DNA from: Amorphochlora amoebiformis
Taxonomy: Eukaryota; Cercozoa; Chlorarachniophyceae
Assembly: GCA_054601695.1 (NCBI GenBank)
Contig: BAAHQB010000180.1
Span: 248,001-312,000, forward strand
DNA length: 64,000 bases
Direction of reading: 5' to 3'
Position numbers and translations under genes: made by a program. The number at the start of each line of letters is the position of its first letter. Within the stretch, counting starts at the first letter, position 1. Positions 1 to 64,000 of the stretch are shown in pieces. Under the pieces are notes generated by a model that worked only from the letters and a program-made list of their open reading frames with translations, made no database searches and was not told the DNA's origin.

Positions 1-16
1 TATAACTCTTCTTCAG

Positions 17-144
17 GGGCTTGCATTCAACCTGAAGTCGCAGATTTCGGAGTCTGGACCTCTCGCATCCAAAATCTCACAACACGAACGGGGTGTTTCA
101 GATAGATACATATATTTTAAAACTTAGGCGTATTGGACATATAC

Positions 145-202
<58 letters not shown>

Positions 203-219
203 CATATATTGCATATATG

Positions 220-255
<36 letters not shown>

Positions 256-545
256 ACTACATGTATATTGCACGTTATATTATATATATATATATACATA
301 TATATACATATGTTACATATATGTATATATGTATACATAATTACTATATTATTCGTTATATTTGTGCACGTATGTGTACGTACGTGTCTTTTTCAAATGT
401 ATCTTCATATTTTATATTATATAGTGTGTGTATAGGTTAATATACGTATGGTATCGCAATACTTGCACGGAATATATATATCATATATTGAATGTGCATA
501 TAGGTATTATACATATGATGTTTATATATCTATATATATATATAT

Positions 546-579
<34 letters not shown>

Positions 580-1111
580 GTATGTACATAATATCTATAT
601 CTATATATAGATATATATATATATATATATATAACATGTATAAATGCTACAGAAGAGATCCTGGAAGCCGTCGATTCCGCCCTGTCCTTCCTCGACTCTA
701 ATCCTCTTGCCAATGCGGAAGACTGCGACGAAAAAAAGGTGAGAGACTTCTGAGAGTTCTAGAAACATCTTCCCAAAAACTGAAATGAATGAACCTGAAT
801 ATCAGGCCGAACTCGAGGCGATTTCTAACCCTATCGTTCAGAGGGCATATCAACAAGGACAAGGCACGTATCAGGTAGTTGCGACCGTGACTCTGGACCC
901 TGTCACATTACATGTAGATATATACTTGTGTATGTTCTTATTTAAATGTAATTATGCATGTATACATGAATAATACATGTGTATGTTCACATCTATAATC
1001 TACACACACACACATTGATGTAGATGTAGTAAGCTTCTGTTCCTGCTGGCCTGTCATACTTAATCATACTATTCTACGGGCATATGTAATATATTAATAT
1101 GTTTATATATA

Positions 1112-1189
<78 letters not shown>

Positions 1190-1244
1190 AAATATGTATG
1201 TTCTATACGATGTATATATTTAACCAATAAATAGTTGGAATATA

Positions 1245-1288
<44 letters not shown>

Positions 1289-1377
1289 TATATTTATCAT
1301 ATATATGTGTATATATATATATATATATATGCTTATATACTCGATATATTTAAATGTATACATGTATGTGAGCATAA

Positions 1378-1432
<55 letters not shown>

Positions 1433-1554
1433 ATATATTTTTTATTTTTCGTGGATATTTTCAAGGATTATTCGAATTAGATTTGCTGTAATTTCAGACG
1501 GATGAAGATGAGTACGATGACGAGGACGATCTTCCCGAACATGATGATCTGTGA
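17..1554 (+). CDS. ER-lumenal Hsp70 chaperone (BiP/GRP78 type), C-terminal four exons
   Basis: 3' part of an Hsp70 gene; the ATPase and most of the substrate domain lie upstream of the window. Exons: 17-92, 653-738, 806-874, 1498-1554; all borders are GT/AG and phases match (1, 0, 0). The first exon reads [13 protein letters not shown], the next [16 protein letters not shown] and the third [18 protein letters not shown], which is the helical lid of Hsp70 (family pattern: ...LEWLDSN..., ...KELE...NPI...YQ). The last exon is an acidic tail ending EHDDL-stop. HDDL is a variant of the KDEL/HDEL retrieval signal, so the protein should fold secretory proteins in the ER lumen. The intron at 875-1497 is mostly (TA)n. 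The lid assignment is firm; BiP rather than another ER Hsp70 is inferred from the tail. Confidence 0.9.
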
Positions 1555-18790
<17,236 letters not shown>

Positions 18791-19707
18791 TCTAACATTT
18801 GAATTGATTCATCTCAGCTACTAACAACCCAGTACGAATATTTATATGGGTATATATTAGATTATTCATTAAATGTGTATTTAGCACTAAATAAAATACA
18901 TGTACATGTCTGAAATCTTTTGTGCATTAAAAATACGTCAATATACCCTTAGTTCGAGCGTTCGAGTGAGCTTTAAGTTTGGAGTCAACACAACCTTCTC
19001 TCAATTCTAGACCATGGCCAACGCTCTTTGGAAACATATCCTATTCGTCTGAAGCGCAAAGCACTCAGATAGATTTCTGAGTAGACTTACACATAGTCTA
19101 GATAGCATTATCATTCTAGTAGTCCGTATTAACCCGAGTTGGGCAGTGCAGTTGTATTTTTTTACATATCTTCAAGTAGCAGCGCTGTTTTTTGGGGTTT
19201 AAATCTATTTCTTAGTATCTACTGCTGCAAGTTTTGGATGATGACATTATAAAAATACAGATTGAATCGCACTGTTTCATATGATCTAGATGATGTATAC
19301 TCGATTATAGTATTGTCTAGATTATATACTGGATATAGTTATAACTATGGCCCACCGACCATCCTGTAGTGCTGAATTTACGAATTTACAACCCGATAGC
19401 TAGGATAGCTCCATTGGGTCTGACCTCAGTGAATTAATTCATAATTCATAATTCACGAATGTCACTCTTGGTGCATTGAAATACAACGATTTGTGGAATA
19501 CCGATCGCCGCTGGGTACTCATTGAACTTTGACTAGGTCTTGAACTCCGACTCGTCCAGAACATATGAATGATATGATAGACTGCCGAGTCATAAATTTA
19601 TAAATTATTATATCGGAACAGGGACTATTCGGATCGCCAGTGAGCACCGATCTCTTTCTCTTCAAACCGATCTCCTTCTCATCGCGAAGCAAAAATTAAA
19701 ATTTAAA
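18791..19707. other. Intergenic gap, CTAG-rich, before tRNA-Thr
   Basis: No protein gene seen and no (TA)n. Several TCTAGA/TCTAGAT/TCTAGT words occur at 19000-19330. The gap separates the acid phosphatase 3' end from the tRNA gene. Confidence 0.6.
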
Positions 19708-19779
19708 GCCGATTCCCGGATTTGAACCGGGGACTTTCAGCTTACGAGGCTGACGCAATGACCACTATGCTAAACCGGC
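19708..19779 (-). tRNA. tRNA-Thr (anticodon CGU)
   Basis: The minus strand folds as a 72-base cloverleaf. The acceptor stem GCCGGTT/AATCGGC has one G-T pair. The anticodon arm is TCAGC-CTCGTAA-GCTGA, with CGT in the 7-base loop reading the Thr codon ACG (anticodon at 19744-19746). The T arm is CCCGG-TTCAAAT-CCGGG. GGTTCAAATCC fits the Pol III B box and TAGCATAGTGG the A box. CCA is not encoded and there is no intron. A T-rich stretch with TTTT and TTTTT follows within 20 bases on the minus strand, as expected for Pol III termination. Confidence 0.95.
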
Positions 19780-19984
19780 GACTGCTAAACATTGCGTGAC
19801 CAATCTGCGACAATAATTTCTTTTGGACTGATTTGGGTGATTTTCCACCAACACAAGCCCGGTACTACCGGGTAATAGCATTACATATGAAACAAATTAA
19901 AAATCGCGTCCTCGTTGGCGCTTGACCAGTCGGAGGCGGAAGAAATCCGGAAGCACAGGACGTTCCCCAAATACCTCCGACTTG

Positions 19985-30664
<10,680 letters not shown>

Positions 30665-32041
30665 ATATGTCAACGGAGATATTCAAGCTAGTATTAAGTA
30701 TGTTGTTTGAACGATTAAAGAAAAAGCACAAGTTTTACGGCGTAGCTTGGCTTGAATAGTAAAGGTTACTACTGAATCAAATAGCTATGTATGGAACTAG
30801 TAGAAGTACAAATGTCTAGAATGTCATATTTTAATCATTTCTAGATTTACGACTATAGTTATGATCTAGATCTAGTAGATGATACTGACATACAATGATA
30901 CATTGCATGATCTGGGATCATGATACAATAGTTGTAAAGTCAACATGATTAGGTGATGTTCTAGATAATCTAGATAATTACGTTTTCAAGTTAAAATTTC
31001 AACTAGTACAATAAGATCCAAGATCTGAAGATTTAAGATATTTTTGGATGTTGGAGATGCGCAATAATACACGATTCAATCTGTGGACTAGAAGTATATG
31101 GATTAGATATATTTCTAGATTTGCATAACCACCCTGATGGGCGTATCTGCATGCAGTACGCTATACTAGTATATACACGTACCAACATATCAACTTACAA
31201 ACGTATCAAACCATTACGTAACAACATACGCACCACCGAATATGACAACATGCGTACCCATGATGTACGTGCGGCATGATACAGCCACTAATTCAGTATT
31301 TTCCACCACACCTACTACTGCATCTTCTAGATCTTGAGCCGCCAATAAGCCTCAGGCAGGCACAGTTAAATCTAGAAATAACTGTTGTCAATCCTATGAA
31401 GTAAATTGAGCTAGAAATAACTGTCGTTAATCCTATGAAGTAAATTGAGCGGCATGACCCATCGCGAGTCGCGACTCCAACATAATCACAAATGCTTATC
31501 AACCTCTTCAAGCCCATCTTCCACACATTAAGCCAATAACAACGTAGACGGAGTAGTGACCCGAACCGTAACAGAATATGGGGGTATACAAATTATTGTC
31601 ACAATGATCACATGAGAAGATTTCGGCATTGTAAGCACCGATTTTTTATCGCCTCAGTTACGTTCGGCGTGAGTGCAAAGCGATGACGGTTCGGGCTCTC
31701 CTACAGCACCACGAGCACGACAATGTTGGACTTTTGCAACAAAGGGCAGAAGCTGTGACAAGGCCCTGTGTCAGATCAGAGGCGACAGGGAGCAGTTTAG
31801 AGTCTACGACGCGGCTCCAGGGTATGAATGAGTAAGACAATATAAGCGATCGGCGACGGGAAATAACGCAAAGACCGCGAGGAGCTTGAGGCTATCAACG
31901 AGGATAGGTGGGATAACCAGGTTGCTGTGACCGGGTTTTGTTGGGTTGTGCGACACTTGTCAACGATATCTTTTTGCATTCTCACTCGGCGCATTTCAAC
32001 AACGGGAATATCGGGAAATCCCGGGAATTAATTTGACTAGA
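30665..32041. other. Intergenic gap between P450 and fibrillin genes, CTAG-rich
   Basis: No protein gene recognised and no (TA)n. 30665-31460 holds around fifteen CTAG tetramers (TCTAGA, ACTAGT, TCTAGAT). A frame open through 30600-30770 overlaps the P450 end and has no family match. 31365-31450 is a 40-base tandem duplication. The promoter of the fibrillin gene should lie in the distal part. Confidence 0.55.
31365..31450. repeat. 40-base tandem duplication
   Basis: CTAGAAATAACTGT(T/C)GT, then AATCCTATGAAG and TAAATTGAG, occurs twice in a row with two or three differences. Confidence 0.9.
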
Positions 32042-32973
32042 ATGGTTGCGTGGTGGGTTGTGGCGAGTATATTTCTCGTGAAGCCAGGCATAGGCACGGG
32101 TATGAGAAGCAGAGGCGGGATGAGAAACGGGATAAATCACGGGATTAGTCACGGATATAATACGATTATCCGTGAGAACGGGGTTATGCGGTTGGGGCTT
32201 CGTTCGGGACGGAGGTTGATTGCAAGTGGTCAAACCTGGCCCTCTGGAAGGAGCCAAGGTCGGACCAAACCCTGGAGTTACGAATCCAGACAGAGCAGGA
32301 GGTCTCCTATGTGTAAAGGGTCATTCGAATCGACCTCATCTTCCTCTCCAGATCCAGTTCCGGATTCCTCCGAAATGACCGAAGCACCCAAATCATCTGA
32401 TCTAGCGGTGTCTGAGTCGAAGCGTGCCATCCTATCCACAATAGCAGCGCGCCCACAAATTCGGTCCGATATCCTCAGGGCGATCAAAACGCTCGAGAAT
32501 AAGTCCGGTGCCAAAGTCGACGTCGATGACCTTCAAGGTCGATGGGTTCTCGTGTATTCCACACAACTCGCGGAGCCCACGGACGTGCCGAGGGGGGGAA
32601 ATATATCCGGCGATCTGGGGGATATTCTTGACGGGATCCTCCAGTCCTCTACAGCCGCCCTCTATAGGTCGAAATTAAAAAATACATCAGACATAATTTA
32701 AATATATATATGTATATATTTATATAACAAGAATGAAATCACAAATCCTTCTGCTTCTCCCTCTCGAAAACTCCTGGAAACGGATAAATAATCCTCATAA
32801 AGATTCTCTATCCCATAGCAAATCCCTCTCGAATGTACTTAAGAATCCTTCTCAAGTGCTATGAAGAATCTGTAGATGATGATATACCATTCTGTTTTTC
32901 GTCTTCAGATTGTTCTTCAAATTCGCGCCGTTCCTAGCCGGGTAAATACAACATCAATAACACACACATGTAC

Positions 32974-33011
<38 letters not shown>

Positions 33012-33145
33012 TATAAAGATATGTATGTATGTATATGTGTATTACTTATGTGTGTATATGTATGAATATGCAGATATAGATGTATGTGTAAATACATGAA
33101 AATGAATATATACATATATATATATGTATATATATATATAGGGTG

Positions 33146-33207
<62 letters not shown>

Positions 33208-33348
33208 AGATAATATATATATATAATATACATATTCAGGCAATATTATGCATAATATAAATATTATATCATTATTACATCTATTTCTATAAGGAAAACT
33301 CAAACAAATAGTTATATATATATATATAACTCACACACATATTTATGA

Positions 33349-33390
<42 letters not shown>

Positions 33391-33458
33391 TATTTATATA
33401 TACATATATATATATATATGGTATATATATGTATATATATTATATTTTATATATATAT

Positions 33459-33500
<42 letters not shown>

Positions 33501-33517
33501 GTATATAAATATATACT

Positions 33518-33548
<31 letters not shown>

Positions 33549-33648
33549 TTACATATATGTCATATATATATATATATATGTGTATATATATGTATATATA
33601 TGTATATATTTAATCATATACATATAGTTTAATTCAACATACATAAGT

Positions 33649-33698
<50 letters not shown>

Positions 33699-33705
33699 CT
33701 ACATT

Positions 33706-33748
<43 letters not shown>

Positions 33749-34981
33749 TTATACATCATCATAGAATATTCATCACACATATATATATATATATATATAA
33801 ATAAATTCGCGCATCTATGTACAATGAAAACAGGAGCCAGAGCAGTGTAAGGTCACGGCCAACTTCAACCTCCGCTTCCGGAGAAGGAGAAGGAGAGGGA
33901 GGTGCATTCGAGAGCCAAGGGGCAGGGGACTGGGGATTCACCCGGAATGAGCAGCTTGTCGACCTCAAAAAGGGGCTCGTTAATAATACGGTAATCATCA
34001 TCAAATTCACTTATTTCAGCGACCAAGTCTAACCATTACAGATGCAGAGGTACAACCATATATATACGTGTATGCGTGCATATACACATGTATGCATATT
34101 TCAATACGTAAATATGTGTTGAATATATAATAGAAATAAATACATACATACATACATATATACACATTAGATATGTACATAAAAACATTACATATCGTAA
34201 ATATTTGCATTTGAAGCAGTTTGTCTGAAAATATACTATTTTGAGATAGCGCAGCAGAACGCAGCAGAAACGCAGCAGAAACGCAGCAGAAACGCAGCAG
34301 AAACGCAGCAGAAACGCAGCAGAAACGCAGCAGAAACGCAGCAGAAACGCAGCAGAAACGCAGCAGAAACGCAGCAGAAACGCAGCAGAAACGTAGCAGA
34401 AACGCAGCAGAATGATATTGGTAGTGCAAGTCCATGACTCGCTTATAATATCACAGATAGATAGTCCAAATCCATCATTTGGTTGTGATATCACTGGTAG
34501 TCCAAATGCACGATTTTCTGAGTCACTGAGACCCGTTTCAACTACATCATTTGTTATGCAGCTGGATTACTATGTTTTGTTCAACTCACTTGGGAAAGAG
34601 TACTAGAATCTTCGCGGAAAATGCCGGAACGTGTATGTCTTCACATCACCCTCATTAGCTACTACCCATTACTGCTGCTTAGCACCGGTACTGGGTGAGG
34701 CGATCTCCAGCAATCTCCAGCAATCTCCAGCAATCTCCAGTATAGCTATCAGTATGGTTCTATTTTCAATTGATAACTACATTGAACTTTGTCTTCTCAT
34801 GCTATTTATATCATTGCTCTAGCAATATATAAACTATATACATACATATGTACATATATACAAAAGAGAATATGTATATAATAATATATATTTACATATA
34901 TATATATATGTAATATATGTATAAATGTATAGATAATATACATATATATCTAGATATGTATATATATATATATAATATATG

Positions 34982-35028
<47 letters not shown>

Positions 35029-35107
35029 ATATATATGTACAGCAGCCATGTAAATATGCATATAGGGGTTTTGATCCATGGTACTATGCTGCATAATACA
35101 TACATGT

Positions 35108-35195
<88 letters not shown>

Positions 35196-35590
35196 ATATA
35201 TAGTTTCGAGTATATAAATAAATATATCAACTTTGTAGGTGATCGTGACCAGTCGGTCGATGGGCGTGGTGGGGCGCATCTTCGTACTGGGGGAGTGCTT
35301 ACTATCCGACGAGACTACAGCGAATTTAGACGTTGTATTTACGTCCTTCGAACTCGGTATTAAAGGTCCGGGGCCGATCAGGTAAATACATAGTTTAGCA
35401 CTAATATATCAATCGAAACTATCTGAAGTTATGTGACTGCATTGTTTCACTTAGCATTGGACCAGTTTCAATTCCACTTCCAAGGCCTCGAGGCTCGTTG
35501 AAGACCAGCTATTGTGACGACGACTTCAGGATATCTCGCGGTGGGAGGGGTGGTGTGTTCGTTCTGAAACGCCTCAAGGACTTGCGCTAA
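32042..35590 (+). CDS. Plastid-lipid-associated protein (PAP/fibrillin), plastid-targeted
   Basis: Five exons: 32042-32667, 32909-32941, 33834-33990, 35239-35381, 35455-35590. They sum to 1095 bases, 364 residues, in phase. Start ATG 32042 follows an in-frame stop and opens a hydrophobic signal peptide ([12 protein letters not shown]). A long basic, Gly/Arg/Ser-rich stretch without conserved sequence follows. This bipartite form is how proteins enter complex plastids through the ER. The fibrillin domain begins near residue 145 ([25 protein letters not shown]), continues with [17 protein letters not shown] and VGRIFVLGE, and ends [13 protein letters not shown]. The family binds lipids or quinones at thylakoids and plastoglobules. 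No Phe follows the likely signal cleavage site, unlike red-lineage plastid presequences. An in-frame GEGEGEGG insert in exon 3 is low complexity. Confidence 0.92.
32728..32878. repeat. Dispersed repeat, copy 2 (fibrillin intron 1)
   Basis: Partner of 25655-25880: shared words include CTCTCGAAAACTCCTGGAAA, CGGATAAATA and TTAAGAATCCTTCTCAAG. It sits 240 bases or less from the next exon. Confidence 0.8.
34251..34412 (+). repeat. 11-base minisatellite GCAGCAGAAAC, about 15 units
   Basis: Near-perfect GCAGCAGAAAC units in fibrillin intron 3, with rare changes (ACGTAGCAG once). GCAGCAG gives three or four AG dinucleotides per unit, so it is a run of possible decoy acceptors. The true acceptor is about 830 bases downstream. 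Confidence 0.97.
34600..34740 (+). repeat. Dispersed repeat family B, copy 1
   Basis: The order AATCTTCG.GGAAA, GCCGGAAC, CACCGGTACTGGGTGAGGCG, ATCTCCAGCAATCTCCAG is matched in reverse orientation at 62500-62705 and, for its second half, at 39060-39190. The last 10-base unit (CAATCTCCAG) is repeated three to four times here. Non-coding. Confidence 0.7.
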
Positions 35591-36227
35591 AGCCGGCCGC
35601 TCGCATGCCGGCGGGTCTACACTCAGTCTAGTCGGTTGTGATATATCTAGCGACCATTAAGTTGATAATGTGGTAATTCATAGCTTAAACAATAAAGAAT
35701 TTTTACGTGCATGTATCATGATCATATATCATGAACATGAATTAGAATAATTATTATACATACCGCTGAATAGACCCGTCGGATCATCGGATTGTACTCA
35801 CTAGCTAGATCTAGTATTGGTAAACGAAAAAAAAAATATTTATCAGCAAATAATAAATTGTGATCTGATGATTGTAGTGGAAACGTAAACCGTGACTGAG
35901 CTAGTCCCCAGTTGCTATCCGATAGTTTATGACATCAGATCATCATCCAAGAAGATCTAGATATGATCGTCGGAATAGATTCCACAGTAGTGGGGATAAC
36001 CGGATATCCGGTTACACATCCTAGACATCGGTGCCAGGAGAGTATTATAAACTAAATTCTACACCGGACGACCGCCGGATATAGACGATTAAGATTTTCA
36101 AGTTCACAAAGTCTAGCGAGTATGACTTGAGTTTAATCACTTATAACGTTCGGCAAGCCAAGTATTCCCCGGATCGTAGACAACTTCATATGCTAATCAT
36201 GATAATATGACGTAGCTTTGGAGCCAT
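35591..36227. other. Intergenic gap between convergent fibrillin and GMC genes
   Basis: Both genes end here. No gene or (TA)n seen. About nine CTAG tetramers, including ACTAGCTAGATCTAGT near 35810. It should hold two poly(A) sites; AATAAA occurs at about 35690-35697 as CAATAAAGA on the plus strand. Confidence 0.55.
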
Positions 36228-54306
<18,079 letters not shown>

Positions 54307-54473
54307 TGCTTGCGCCTTGGGCGGTCGATAGTTGGTGGTGCGACGTGATGGGCGGTTGGGAAAGTGGTCAAATCGTGGCCGCTCGGGAGCTAAAAAGCCG
54401 TCCGAAGAAATAAATACAATAATAAAAGTAAAATATTTCTGAAATTATGTCGGCGTCTTCCCGATGATGGGGC
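54307..54473. promoter_or_regulatory. Short divergent intergenic gap, presumed bidirectional promoter
   Basis: Only 167 bases separate the ATG of the GMC gene (minus) from the ATG of the NHL-repeat gene (plus). It has GC-rich sequence next to the GMC side and an A-rich stretch (AAATAAATACAATAATAAAA) nearer the NHL side. It must hold both core promoters and 5' leaders unless leaders are spliced. No (TA)n and no CTAG cluster. Confidence 0.5.
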
Positions 54474-63708
<9,235 letters not shown>

Positions 63709-64000
63709 CAATGGACCAAACAGACGGAGAGACACACTCTCACACACATTCTCACACACATAGAGAGAGAGAGATGGCTCTTACTCCTTTCCCTCTCTCT
63801 CTCTATATATGTAAGAGAGAGAGAGAGAAAACAGAGCGAGAGAGGAAGGGAGAGACAGGAAGAGAGAGACAGAATGAGAGTGAGGCAGAGAAATATACAT
63901 TTTGAATCTGTGTTTTGAATCTGTGTTTTGAATATGCGTTGGGGTAGTTCGGGTTTTGATTGGGTTGTGTTTTATTAGTTTTGCACTTCATTAGTTTGTG
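63709..64000. other. 3' flank of the NHL-repeat gene
   Basis: GA- and CT-rich short repeats (63725-63885) and a 15-base tandem repeat (TTTTGAATCTGTGTT, 63899-63935). No gene seen before the window ends. Confidence 0.5.

Noticed and set aside
31946-32041. Upstream extension of the fibrillin start
   Set aside because: The extension has no ATG, and ATG 32042 begins a clean signal peptide.
34016-34494. Repeated [15 protein letters not shown] peptide on the minus strand
   Set aside because: Product of the 11-base GCAGCAGAAAC minisatellite inside the fibrillin intron; no start context or family.

Overview
This window is nuclear DNA of a eukaryote with spliceosomal introns. About half of it or more is simple sequence, mainly (TA)n. 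Real exons are 17 to 630 bases long and sit like islands in that sequence. I found them by matching short open stretches to protein families and checking that GT and AG borders keep the reading phase from exon to exon. Six protein genes and one tRNA gene are supported. A plastid-lipid-associated (fibrillin) protein with a signal peptide plus a basic, Ser-rich extension points to an alga with a complex (secondary) plastid. The lineage is not resolved. An Hsp70 with an HDDL ending shows an ER-retrieval tail.

Layout. 17-1554 (+): last four exons of an ER-lumenal Hsp70 (BiP type). 2815 to about 18790 (+): secreted purple acid phosphatase-like metallophosphatase, about 22 exons over 16 kb. 19708-19779 (-): tRNA-Thr(CGU). 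19985-30664 (+): cytochrome P450, 20 exons, about 528 residues. 32042-35590 (+): fibrillin, 5 exons, about 364 residues. 36228-54306 (-): cytochrome b5 domain fused to a GMC flavin oxidoreductase, over 30 exons. 54474-63708 (+): signal-anchored NHL-repeat (beta-propeller) protein, 13 exons, about 554 residues. The GMC and NHL genes diverge from a 167-base gap; the fibrillin and GMC genes converge.

Two patterns run through the window. First, (TA)n and other simple arrays lie almost only inside introns, while the intergenic gaps are ordinary sequence unusually rich in CTAG. Second, many introns carry short tandem copies of the exon-intron junction itself: the last or first bases of an exon together with the donor or acceptor, repeated 2 to 7 times and decaying away from the exon. 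This occurs at acceptor and donor sides in at least four genes and is the most unusual feature here. A related larger event is a 664-base tandem duplication inside the GMC gene that carries two exons, identical in both copies although the intron sequence around them has diverged.

The six genes do not form an obvious pathway; they look like a normal run of unlinked housekeeping and metabolic genes. Coordinates of exons whose lengths fit the reading phase are firm. Open points are the last PAP exon, one linking exon in PAP (4470-5463) and one in GMC (39789-41811).
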